NCBI RefSeq assembly: GCF_000372405.1
Contig: NZ_AQVC01000002.1
Coordinates: forward strand, 1 to 64,000
Source: Porphyromonas somerae DSM 23386
GTDB lineage: Bacteria; Bacteroidota; Bacteroidia; Bacteroidales; Porphyromonadaceae
Length of the DNA stretch: 64,000 bases
Reading direction: 5' to 3'
The notes under the pieces were generated by a model. It was not told the DNA's origin. It searched no databases and worked only from the letters and a program-made list of their open reading frames with translations. Within the stretch, counting starts at the first letter, position 1. Every line of letters begins with the position of its first letter. The translations under genes and the position numbers were made by a program. This document shows, in pieces, positions 26,070 to 34,272 of this stretch.

Positions 26070-27737
26070 ATGAAGAAAACTCTATGCAAGGTGGCTATGG
26101 CACTAGCTATCGCCACTCTAGGAGCGGGAGTCTCAGCAGAGGCTTGTACCGACCTAATTGTAGGACCCAAGGCATCTACAGACGGGAGCGTCTTTATTAG
26201 CTACGCTGCAGATAGCCACACATTATATGGCGAGCTATACCATTGGCCTGCCGCCACTTGGACCACGGGAAGCATCCTTAAGGTAACTGAGTGGGATTCA
26301 GGTATTCCAACAGGTGAGATTGCACAGTATGTAGGGCGCACCTACAACGTGATTGGCAATATGAATGAAAAGCAAGTAGCCATCACAGAGAGTACCTGGG
26401 GCGGTTGCGACAAGTGCCAAGGCACAGAGGGTCTGATGGACTATGGAAGCCTTATTTATATCGCACTTCAAAGGTCGGCAACAGCTCGCGAAGCTATTGA
26501 CGTCATCACAGGTCTAGTAGATCAATATGGCTATAGAAGTAGTGGTGAAAGCTTTACCATTGCCGATAAAAACGAAGTATGGGTAATGGAGATGATCGGT
26601 AAGGGCAAAGGCGAGAAGGGTGCCGTTTGGGTAGCTATTCGCATCCCCGACGATGCTATCTCAGCTCACGCCAACCAAGCACGTATCCAGCAGATTCCTT
26701 TTAATGACAAGGAGAACTGCCTCTACAGTCCCGACGTTGTAGAGTTTGCTCGCAAAAAGGGCCTCTACAAGGGAAGTGACAAGGACTTTAGCTTCCAAAA
26801 AGCCTACAACCCCTACGACTTTGGTGGTCTACGTGGCTGTGAGGCAAGAGTGTGGTCTTTCTTCAATCGCTTTGCCGATGGCATGGATAAATACCTACCT
26901 CTAGTTATGGGATACGAGCCAGATGCAGAGCCAATGCCACTTTATGTAAAGCCTAATCGCAAGCTCTCACTTGCCGACGTGCAGAATATGATGCGAGACC
27001 ACTACGAGGATACCCCAATGGATATGACCAAGGATCGTGGTGCAGGTGCTTATAAAGTTCCCTACCGCTGGAGACCTATGGGCTTTGAGGTAGATGGCCA
27101 AGAGTATGTCAATGAACGTGCTATCGCAACACAGCAAACTGGTTTTGTACTAGTGGCTCAGATGCGTAAAGACCTACCCGATTATGTTGGAGGTATCCTA
27201 TGGTTTGGTGTGGATGACGCAGATATGACCCTCTTCAAGCCTATGTACGCCTCTATGACCCGCGTACCTCATAGTTTTGCACCAGGGAATGGTTCTATGA
27301 CTAAGTTCTCTTGGACTTCAGCCTTTTGGATGCACAACTGGGTAGCCAATATGGCCTATGGCAAGTACAGCTATATGATTAAAGATATCCGCAAGAAGCA
27401 ACAAGAGATTGAGGGGCAATGGCAAAGCATACAGCCAGCCATCGAGGCAAGAGCTATGGAGATTGCTAAGAGCCAAGGCGAAGCAGCTGCAGTAGAGTTC
27501 CTTACCAACTACTCCTGCCAGATTGCCGACCAATCAACAGCTGAGTGGAAGCAACTCGGAGAGTACCTACTAGTGAAGTACATTGATGGCAATGTCAAGC
27601 TAGAGAAAGATGGTCAATTTGTAGAGGAGCACGGACTCGTAGCCTTCCCAGAGCAACCAGGCTATAGCGAAGACTTCTACCGTCACGTAGCAGAGGGCGA
27701 CAATGTAGAGCACCTCAAGGTACCAGCTAAGAAGTAA
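26070..27737 (+). CDS. C69 family dipeptidase
   Basis: An Ntn-hydrolase dipeptidase. A signal peptide (residues 1-24) is followed directly by the nucleophile Cys26 in AEACTDLIVGPKASTDGS; removal of the leader would expose it. Other family segments are ITESTWGGCDKCQ, LMDYGSLIYIALQRSATARE and EVWVMEMIGKGKG. The 555-residue length is typical for secreted C69 members of Bacteroidales, which release dipeptides or amino acids in the periplasm or outside. A terminator follows and the gene looks monocistronic. Confidence 0.9.
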   Translation: MKKTLCKVAMALAIATLGAGVSAEACTDLIVGPKASTDGSVFISYAADSHTLYGELYHWPAATWTTGSILKVTEWDSGIPTGEIAQYVGRTYNVIGNMNEKQVAITESTWGGCDKCQGTEGLMDYGSLIYIALQRSATAREAIDVITGLVDQYGYRSSGESFTIADKNEVWVMEMIGKGKGEKGAVWVAIRIPDDAISAHANQARIQQIPFNDKENCLYSPDVVEFARKKGLYKGSDKDFSFQKAYNPYDFGGLRGCEARVWSFFNRFADGMDKYLPLVMGYEPDAEPMPLYVKPNRKLSLADVQNMMRDHYEDTPMDMTKDRGAGAYKVPYRWRPMGFEVDGQEYVNERAIATQQTGFVLVAQMRKDLPDYVGGILWFGVDDADMTLFKPMYASMTRVPHSFAPGNGSMTKFSWTSAFWMHNWVANMAYGKYSYMIKDIRKKQQEIEGQWQSIQPAIEARAMEIAKSQGEAAAVEFLTNYSCQIADQSTAEWKQLGEYLLVKYIDGNVKLEKDGQFVEEHGLVAFPEQPGYSEDFYRHVAEGDNVEHLKVPAKK

Positions 27738-27760
27738 TCAACTTACACTTTATCTATACT

Positions 27761-27801
27761 AGAGTGATGAGCTGAAAAGTCAGTTCATCACTCTATTTTT
27801 A
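27761..27801 (+). terminator. Terminator of the C69 dipeptidase gene
   Basis: AGAGTGATGA and TCATCACTCT pair, with an inner CTG/CAG extension, and are followed by ATTTTTAT. Confidence 0.8.
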
Positions 27802-28142
27802 TATCCACGGAAACCATTGTAACAATCAAGAATCACAGAAGGACCTCTGCCGAGGTCCTTCCAATCCATGAGAAGCCTTGACAGATATAAGCATTTTATC
27901 CTTCATACGACAGCCTCATCTAATACGGAATTCCGACGCTCAATAACAGGGAAAAAGTATATGGTATCGGTACAATTCCATAGGGAGTGTCTACTTATTT
28001 AGGAATAAACCTTTGTCGGTGTCTACATAATTAGGAATACAAGACTAGGCCGCGCATATATTCCGCATGCGTGCGGAACGCATTCCGCAGGGCTACGGAA
28101 TGGATTCCGCACGCATACGGAATGAAGCTTTGATGCATCGGA
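27802..28142. other. Intergenic region with hairpin and repeat copy B
   Basis: No gene is supported. AAGGACCT/AGGTCCTT (27839-27860) forms a perfect 8-bp hairpin of unknown role without a T tract. The composite repeat at 27987-28124 fills most of the rest. Confidence 0.55.
27987..28124 (+). repeat. Composite palindromic repeat, copy B
   Basis: Two GTGTCTAC....AGGAAT units at 27987 and 28019, exactly 32 bp apart, followed about 20 bases later by a TTCCGCA/TGCGGAA palindrome cluster at 28059-28124. The order and spacing match copy A (8235-8401), which is inverted and has a somewhat longer palindrome. Confidence 0.75.
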
Positions 28143-28580
28143 CTAAATATCGAAACGCATAACCACTTCATCAAAGACGTCACCGGGATTGATACCCATC
28201 TCAGCAAAGATCGCTGCGATACGTTCTGCCTCCCAAGAACGCAAAGGCAATTCGCCTTTACGCAGCTGATAAAAGCGTGTTTTTTGCATACCGAGCTCTT
28301 GCATACAGCGTCGGTTAAAAGTAGTTAGCAGTTTGGTGGGGACTTGACCAGCACCCTTCATAAAGCCTACATAATGAGGGATTAATCGATCCTCCACATA
28401 CGCTTGGCAGTTAGCACCCACATCGGGTTTATTAGGGTGGAAGCAAAGGATAGGCATATTACTAGGTAGCACCTCCTGCCCTTTGAGAAAGTGCAAGCAA
28501 CTCTCCTTCTTGGAGCAATGATTGGTAAAACAAAGTTCAAAACTCTCTGGAAGTGTCTGCGACATAGAATCTATAGGCAT
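28143..28580 (-). CDS. DUF6078-like cysteine-rich protein
   Basis: A 145-residue cytoplasmic protein. The N-terminal part has a Cys cluster (LCFTNHCSKKESCLHF, residues 16-31) that could bind metal. The C-terminal part, with RRCMQELGMQKTRFYQLRKG and IAAIFAEMGINPGDVFDEVV, resembles a helix-turn-helix-like segment. I associate this layout with Bacteroidales DUF6078, of unknown function; the family name is recalled, not tested. A second ATG at residue 6 (MSQTLPE) is an equally good start. It lies next to repeat copy B. Confidence 0.6.
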   Translation of the reverse strand: MPIDSMSQTLPESFELCFTNHCSKKESCLHFLKGQEVLPSNMPILCFHPNKPDVGANCQAYVEDRLIPHYVGFMKGAGQVPTKLLTTFNRRCMQELGMQKTRFYQLRKGELPLRSWEAERIAAIFAEMGINPGDVFDEVVMRFDI

Positions 28581-28692
28581 AATAAAAGAAATTAGGTATT
28601 ACTGAATTCATCATTTGAATTACAAACTTACCAAATTGAGGAGATGATATCAAGTTTATGATTTATTAAATAGCCATATTGTGGCGATATGA

Positions 28693-28700
28693 TATCTTTG
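28693..28700 (+). promoter_or_regulatory. Candidate -7 box of the lipoprotein gene at 28744
   Basis: TATCTTTG, 43 bases before the ATG. No clear -33 TTTG at the right distance. Confidence 0.5.
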
Positions 28701-28743
28701 CCGCTGATTTATTTTCAACAACAGAAAGAAAGATTGAAAGAAT

Positions 28744-29205
28744 ATGGAAAAGAAGATTTTATGGTCCCTAGTAGCAGCATTGGCTGCGGTGGTGATGGTA
28801 AGTTGTGGTAATGGTGATAACCTTCCGAAGGAAGGCTCTGTCAATGACTACGAATACATCTTTACGGTGACAGCAGAAAAAGGTGAGATGCATATATTCT
28901 ACACCTTTGACACTGACGCCAAGGAAATCTTGTGGAGTGAAGAGCACCGCCCAATAGCGAATAAAGAAAAGACATTCACCAATATCAAAGAGGGTGAGAC
29001 TAAGACCTACACCTTTAGAATCAAGGAGGCAAGGCGAGTATCGGTCAAAGGAAAGATCGAGGCACCTAATTCAATAGGGACCAAGGGCTCCTACCAATTT
29101 GAGGAGCGACTTAATGGCAAAAAGGCTAGAGATAAAAAAAGCACTATTGAGCTTGAGCACAATGGAGTAACTCAAAGCTTCGAGTTCACCAGTTCCTCCC
29201 TCTAA
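28744..29205 (+). CDS. Hypothetical lipoprotein
   Basis: A 153-residue predicted lipoprotein; the lipobox VVMVSC puts the acylated Cys at residue 21. The mature domain is short, charged and beta-rich (about 30-150) with no family I can name. It is monocistronic, bounded by a -7 box upstream and a long hairpin downstream. Confidence 0.7.
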   Translation: MEKKILWSLVAALAAVVMVSCGNGDNLPKEGSVNDYEYIFTVTAEKGEMHIFYTFDTDAKEILWSEEHRPIANKEKTFTNIKEGETKTYTFRIKEARRVSVKGKIEAPNSIGTKGSYQFEERLNGKKARDKKSTIELEHNGVTQSFEFTSSSL

Positions 29206-29221
29206 TTCTCGATAAAAGCAA

Positions 29222-29264
29222 GCGACCGTGGATAGACACCGAGATGGTACCTATCCACGGTCGC
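29222..29264. terminator. Bidirectional hairpin between convergent genes
   Basis: GCGACCGTGGATAG and CTATCCACGGTCGC form a perfect 14-bp stem with a 15-base loop between the stops at 29205 and 29286. No T tract, so factor-independent function is uncertain. Confidence 0.65.
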
Positions 29265-29285
29265 CCTATATTATGCGTCTTCCGA

Positions 29286-30983
29286 CTAATCTAGCAATGC
29301 ACGAAGGGAAGTGGGGAGATAAAACTGATTGGTTTTATCCACGTAAACCACTGGCATTGGCAGTTCGTGTAGCTCTTTATTGAGATAGAGTTGGTTGGTA
29401 AAACTCTTGATCTGAAGCGTCTTACGTCCTTTCTTTACAGTCAGTACCTTATTCTGTGGCTCGTCACCACTAATGGTCACCTTGAGCCCACTGAAGACTT
29501 CACTGTGTGGGGCAAAGTACTCGTGTGTCAGCTCAAGCATGGTAGGCTCTAAGCCAAGTGAGCGACGTAAGTAGTCATGGAGCTCCATATTATTATGGAC
29601 ACCCATGAGTCTCTGCTCCTCAGTTGGCGCATAACTAGCTAGGAATACATCCTCAGCGGTATGCCCATGGGTGGTAAATGCGAGGTACATCCTGTCGCGG
29701 TAGATGGATGCGATGAAGTCGGATAGCCCGGCAGTATAGAGGGCACCTTCGCCTGAAATGTTGAGAGCCTTTAATTGCTGCTTAATGGCTGCACGCTCGG
29801 CATCGGGAGCGAGTTCTAGCTGACGAAGCAACTTAAGTGCCACTAACTCCTCCTCTGTAGGGGCGAAGGTGGTCACCTCTTCAAAGATCTTTGCCAACTC
29901 ACTCTCCTCCTCCGACTTGATCATCTCGGCCAAACCGACTGAGCTTTTTTGAATCTTGACAAGTGGGCCAAAGAGAGTCTCTTTGGAGGCACCAGCATAA
30001 TTGTGCAGGTCTCCTCTACCGAGGCTCAGTCCACTATTACCATGGTCTGCGGTAACAACTACAATGGTATTTCCATCAGCTTTGGCAAAGTCGAGTGCCA
30101 CCTGCACGGCACGATCGAAGGCGAGAAACTCTGTAGCCATCGCCACGGGGTCATTGGCATGTGCCGCCCAATCGACCTTTGAGCCCTCAACGAGCAAAAA
30201 GAAACCATTAGGATTATTGCGATCAAGCAAAGAAATCGCCGAGGAGACCATCTCGCTTAGCTTAGGGTCTCTGCCAGCCACCCCATCCATATCATACGGG
30301 ATATCACGATGAGAGAATAGGCTCCACATACGATCCTTTTGGTTGGAAGTAAGTGAGGCGTGGTCATTGAGGTAGACGCCATAATCCTGGCTACGTAGGT
30401 AATTGACCTGCTCTTCACTGATCAAGCCTGCCCCACCCCCAATCACTACATCGAGGTGATTGTGTACCATTTGTGGGATAATCCAATCGTAGCGCTTTCT
30501 ACTGTAGCTATGTGCAGTGGCATCGGCGGGCGTAGCGTGTGGAAATTCACAAGTAACCACTACCCCAACCTTACGATCTTGTAACACCCTAGTGGCCTCC
30601 ATCAGTGAAACGAGTGGTCGGTACCCCATGGTGCTATCTACGGGGATCAGATCTTGGGAAGTGGCATAAGGATAAGTGCCAACCATTCCTTGAATGGAAG
30701 GCATACCATTCATATAGGTAGAGGTGGTAGGGGCGGAATCACCAATAGGGGCATCGGAGCAAAAGGTGAGCACGGTACCACTCATGTAAGGGTCAAGGTG
30801 TAGTTTGGTAAGTGAATCGGCCTGTAGATTTTGATACCAGCGTGCTAGTGAGATGGTACTGAGCGATGTACCATCAGAAATCATAAAGATGACGTTTTTA
30901 ACTGGTTTGGTTGGTTGCTCTGCTACCAACAACTGTGGCAAAGCGAAGAGCAAGGTAGCGAGTATACAAAGAGTTCGTTTCAT
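29286..30983 (-). CDS. Alkaline phosphatase
   Basis: Hydrolyses phosphate monoesters outside the inner membrane. A signal peptide is followed by the metal-site segment VIFMISDGTSLSTI and the nucleophile region GDSAPTTSTYMNG, with the serine of DSA at residue 83 of this start. Further metal ligands are in DWAAHANDP and VVVTADHGNSG. The 565-residue length suits a PhoA-like enzyme. An in-frame TTG at 30989 is rejected in favour of the ATG at 30983. It is the last gene of the eight-gene minus-strand run, 20 bp after the M24 peptidase. Confidence 0.9.
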   Translation of the reverse strand: MKRTLCILATLLFALPQLLVAEQPTKPVKNVIFMISDGTSLSTISLARWYQNLQADSLTKLHLDPYMSGTVLTFCSDAPIGDSAPTTSTYMNGMPSIQGMVGTYPYATSQDLIPVDSTMGYRPLVSLMEATRVLQDRKVGVVVTCEFPHATPADATAHSYSRKRYDWIIPQMVHNHLDVVIGGGAGLISEEQVNYLRSQDYGVYLNDHASLTSNQKDRMWSLFSHRDIPYDMDGVAGRDPKLSEMVSSAISLLDRNNPNGFFLLVEGSKVDWAAHANDPVAMATEFLAFDRAVQVALDFAKADGNTIVVVTADHGNSGLSLGRGDLHNYAGASKETLFGPLVKIQKSSVGLAEMIKSEEESELAKIFEEVTTFAPTEEELVALKLLRQLELAPDAERAAIKQQLKALNISGEGALYTAGLSDFIASIYRDRMYLAFTTHGHTAEDVFLASYAPTEEQRLMGVHNNMELHDYLRRSLGLEPTMLELTHEYFAPHSEVFSGLKVTISGDEPQNKVLTVKKGRKTLQIKSFTNQLYLNKELHELPMPVVYVDKTNQFYLPTSLRALLD

Positions 30984-31003
30984 TGTCAATATTTATTTAT
31001 CAA

Positions 31004-32206
31004 TTATACACTAAGGTCGTCCTGGCACAATGGGGTCAGCTCCTCGGGTAGAGGGGTAATATTCTCCGCTCCTTCCGTGCCAATGATATAACTATTCTCC
31101 AATCCTACCGCCCCCACTTCAGGGAATACAAACTTCGGCTCGAGGGCAATGGTCATACCGCTTCTGAAGGTATCTCGAGAGCGTGCGGTGAGCACTGGTA
31201 CTTCATTGATCTCAATGCCAAAACCATGACCAACAAACTTCACCTTATTGGCGTGTCCCATAAAGTAATCGGAGAGCCCCTCCTCCTCGGCACGTGCGGC
31301 ACAATGATTGAAGACTTCGGCCACAGGTGCCCCTTCCTTGGCATAGGTTTGGAACCACTGATGAAGCTCCATAGAAAGCTGGTGGGCTTTATGCACATCC
31401 TCTGGCAGTGTCCCTAAGTAATAGGTGCGGGTGATATCGGTTTGGTACACCCCATAATTTCCCGACATATCCACCATCACCGTGGTATTGGGGGCTATCT
31501 CCTGATTGGAAGCGCCCATAGGCATGGCAAAGGTGCCTTTTCCCCCCATTGTAAAGTCGTAAGGGGCAGGGTTATCGGCATTGCGACCAGATATCACATT
31601 GCCCATAAATATCTCCGACCTAGCTCCGAAGGAACGGAAGAGGCCTATGGAACCGCGGCGACGCATCTGATACTCTAGCTGATGCTGGAGGTCGAGCTCG
31701 GACATACCACTCTGATAAAGCTCTGGTACCAGCCGATAGATCTCCATATGCACCTCTGCAAGGTGGCGTATGGCGGTGAGCTCTTGCTCGGTCTTGATGC
31801 TCCTTACGCTCCGCATAAGTGATGAGGCATCCACACTACTCACTCCCTCGGGAGAGAGTTTGGAGAGTCTCTGATAGTCGGTCACGGGGAGGTAGCCTAG
31901 CTCTAGGGCTGTGGTGGAAGATATAGCGAGCCCCCTACCCTTAAGTAGATCGGGAATCAACTCGGGCTTGCGCACATTAAAGATAAGCTCCTCGGGATAG
32001 CCTTCTAGCACGTAGGTGGGGCGCTCCAAAAAGAGTAGCGGTAGGGCCTCATCTTTATGAATAAAGATATACCCTTGTGCCACACTCCCCGTGAGATACA
32101 AGAAGTTGGGGACACTACCGAGTAGCAAGCTATCAATGGACGCTGCCTGAAGGGCTGCTTTTATTTTGTCTGTTTTGAGAATGATTTCGTCAATTGTTGT
32201 ATTCAT
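31004..32206 (-). CDS. M24 family metallopeptidase (Xaa-Pro peptidase type)
   Basis: A 400-residue cytoplasmic peptidase of the creatinase/prolidase fold. The N-terminal creatinase-like domain (about 1-135) precedes the catalytic domain, in which metal ligands are visible: VDMSGNYGVYQTDITRTY (two Asp), VGHGFGIEINEVP (His), ALEPKFVFPE and VGLENSYII (two Glu). It is shorter than, and distinct from, the PepP at 23607. Substrate is probably proline-containing dipeptides or oligopeptides. Confidence 0.88.
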   Translation of the reverse strand: MNTTIDEIILKTDKIKAALQAASIDSLLLGSVPNFLYLTGSVAQGYIFIHKDEALPLLFLERPTYVLEGYPEELIFNVRKPELIPDLLKGRGLAISSTTALELGYLPVTDYQRLSKLSPEGVSSVDASSLMRSVRSIKTEQELTAIRHLAEVHMEIYRLVPELYQSGMSELDLQHQLEYQMRRRGSIGLFRSFGARSEIFMGNVISGRNADNPAPYDFTMGGKGTFAMPMGASNQEIAPNTTVMVDMSGNYGVYQTDITRTYYLGTLPEDVHKAHQLSMELHQWFQTYAKEGAPVAEVFNHCAARAEEEGLSDYFMGHANKVKFVGHGFGIEINEVPVLTARSRDTFRSGMTIALEPKFVFPEVGAVGLENSYIIGTEGAENITPLPEELTPLCQDDLSV

Positions 32207-32222
32207 ACGTTCGGGAAATGGA

Positions 32223-33563
32223 TTAAATAGCAGGTAAACTCATTCCTGTAAACTTGCGATAAAGGTCGAGGGCATAGACATCGGTCATTCCACTTATATA
32301 GTCTAGGGCACTCTGTATCTTGCCGTACATGGTGACGCGGTGCATATCGTATTGCTCGGGAATACGCTTAAACCATAAAAGGCTATAAGCGTTATCGGGC
32401 TTGGTCTGTGCCTCTATCAAGGTATCTAATAGGTACTCAAAGATACGGAAGCCGGCAAACTCGATATCTAGCACCTCCTTGGTAAAGTAGATCTTATCAA
32501 AAGCTATTTCACGGGCATGCTCGAAGGCGGTACGCTCGCGCTCTGGCAGTGCCTGAATGAGCGACCCTTCGAAGGTGCCTTTGAGGATCTGCTCTTCGTG
32601 ATCCAAGAAGGCAGCGGTAGTGGTAGCAACCAAGCGACCAATAGCCACCGAACGAAGGTAGGCAACTTGCTCATTGTGGTCGGTAACCTTGGAGAGAATC
32701 TCATCCACATACTTATGCTGCGCAGTGGGGATGAAGGCTTGCATCAACTCCATGCACTCCTCTCGGCTGATTAGCTTTAGTTTGTAGGCATCTTCGAGGT
32801 CCATAATCTGGTAGCAGATATCATCGGCTGACTCTACAAGATAGACAAGGGGATGACGTGCATAGACTGGTGGCTCGCCTTTCTTGGACTTCAAGATGAG
32901 ACCTAAGTGGTCGGCAATCTTTTGATAGCTAGCTTGTTCGGTCTCAAAAAAGCCGAACTTTCCTTGGGAGCTGAGCGATGTATAAGGGTACTTGACCACG
33001 GAAGCAATGGTACTATATGTGAGTACGAAGCCCCCTTTTCGACGCCCTTTGAATCCATGTGTGAGTAGCCGCAGAGCATTGGCATTGCCTTCAAAGTGGG
33101 CAAAGTCTTCCCAACGGCCACCCTCATCTAGCACTTGTTGCTTCCATCGAGTCCCTTTGCCTTCGGTAAAGTAGGCACTGATAGCCCGCTCTCCAGCGTG
33201 CCCAAAGGGAGGGTTACCCATATCATGAGCCAAACAAGCAGCCGATACAATGGCGCCAAAGTCGGCATGATCGGGGAGTAAATCGGGGTATCTTCGGCAT
33301 ACCTCTCGCCCTATCTGTGTGCCGAGAGAACGCCCAATACAGGAAACCTCTAGGCTATGAGTCAATCGGTTATGAACGAACACCTTCCCTGGTAGGGGGA
33401 ATACCTGAGTCTTATTTTGCAACCGTCTAAAGGGTGGAGAGAAGATAAGTCGGTCGTAGTCTCTTTGGAAATCGGTTCGATTTTCCTGCTTTTGGCTGTG
33501 TGACTCAAGTCCAAATCGCCTATCGCTTATCAGCCTCTCCCATTGCATCATTTCGCTACTCAT
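32223..33563 (-). CDS. dgt: Deoxyguanosinetriphosphate triphosphohydrolase
   Basis: Cleaves dNTPs, classically dGTP, to deoxynucleoside and tripolyphosphate. The HD-domain metal site is visible as His69 (NRLTHSLEVS) and His113-Asp114 (LAHDMGNPPFGHAGE). The 446-residue length fits the Bacteroidales form. It lies between the sirtuin gene (3-bp gap) and the M24 peptidase (16-bp gap), so it is firmly within the operon. Together with dut nearby it points to nucleotide-pool control. Confidence 0.93.
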   Translation of the reverse strand: MSSEMMQWERLISDRRFGLESHSQKQENRTDFQRDYDRLIFSPPFRRLQNKTQVFPLPGKVFVHNRLTHSLEVSCIGRSLGTQIGREVCRRYPDLLPDHADFGAIVSAACLAHDMGNPPFGHAGERAISAYFTEGKGTRWKQQVLDEGGRWEDFAHFEGNANALRLLTHGFKGRRKGGFVLTYSTIASVVKYPYTSLSSQGKFGFFETEQASYQKIADHLGLILKSKKGEPPVYARHPLVYLVESADDICYQIMDLEDAYKLKLISREECMELMQAFIPTAQHKYVDEILSKVTDHNEQVAYLRSVAIGRLVATTTAAFLDHEEQILKGTFEGSLIQALPERERTAFEHAREIAFDKIYFTKEVLDIEFAGFRIFEYLLDTLIEAQTKPDNAYSLLWFKRIPEQYDMHRVTMYGKIQSALDYISGMTDVYALDLYRKFTGMSLPAI

Positions 33564-33566
33564 TGC

Positions 33567-34259
33567 TCAAGAATTATGGAGCTTATTGATTAACTCTGCC
33601 ATACCTTTGCCTGCTCCCATCTTGATATGAACGAACTGGCTTGATCCGGGCACATCTTTAGGGTCAATGAGGTAGATAGGTGTACCTCTTGGCACAAACT
33701 GTACTAGCCCAGCTGCTGGGTAGACGTTGAGGCTTGTGCCGATGATTACGAAGATATCGGCGGTTTCAACCTCACGCACAGCATCCTCCATACGGGGGAC
33801 TGGCTCGCCAAAATAGACAATGAAGGGGCGGAGACAATGGCCTTGGGCATCTCTATCCTCGGTGGTCATCCTTAGCCGTCCTTCTGGTAAGGGAAGCGGA
33901 GTGGAGAGGTCATTCTCACTACAGCACTTCATCAGCTCTCCATGAAGGTGAATGATGTGGCTACTCCCAGCTCGCTCGTGGAGGTCGTCGATGTTTTGGG
34001 TAATGACGGTAACGTCGTACTCTTTCTCCAGCTCGGCAAGTAGCTTATGTCCTTGATTAGGCTGAGCATTCACACACTGCTCACGACGGTCGTTGGCAAA
34101 GTCAATCACCAGCTTAGGATTTCTCCGATATCCTTCGGCCGAAGCAACCTCCTCCACTGAGTAGTGCTCCCACAGTCCATCACTATCTCTAAACGTGGCG
34201 ATGCCACTCTCCGCACTTATTCCAGCTCCTGTAAGAGCTACTAACTTCTTCTTTTTCAT
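33567..34259 (-). CDS. cobB: Sir2-family NAD-dependent protein deacylase
   Basis: Removes acyl groups from lysines using NAD. The NAD-binding segment GAGISAESGIATFRD begins about residue 11, followed by TQNIDDLHERAGS and the catalytic His in HLHGELMKC. The usual four zinc cysteines are not present as two CxxC pairs: only CC after HGELMK and one later Cys remain. The ATG at 34259 is chosen because an AAGGTG ribosome-binding site precedes it and it begins 13 bp after the upstream stop. A longer frame would run into the GH92 gene. Confidence 0.85.
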   Translation of the reverse strand: MKKKKLVALTGAGISAESGIATFRDSDGLWEHYSVEEVASAEGYRRNPKLVIDFANDRREQCVNAQPNQGHKLLAELEKEYDVTVITQNIDDLHERAGSSHIIHLHGELMKCCSENDLSTPLPLPEGRLRMTTEDRDAQGHCLRPFIVYFGEPVPRMEDAVREVETADIFVIIGTSLNVYPAAGLVQFVPRGTPIYLIDPKDVPGSSQFVHIKMGAGKGMAELINKLHNS

Positions 34260-34272
34260 CTTCACCTTAAAT

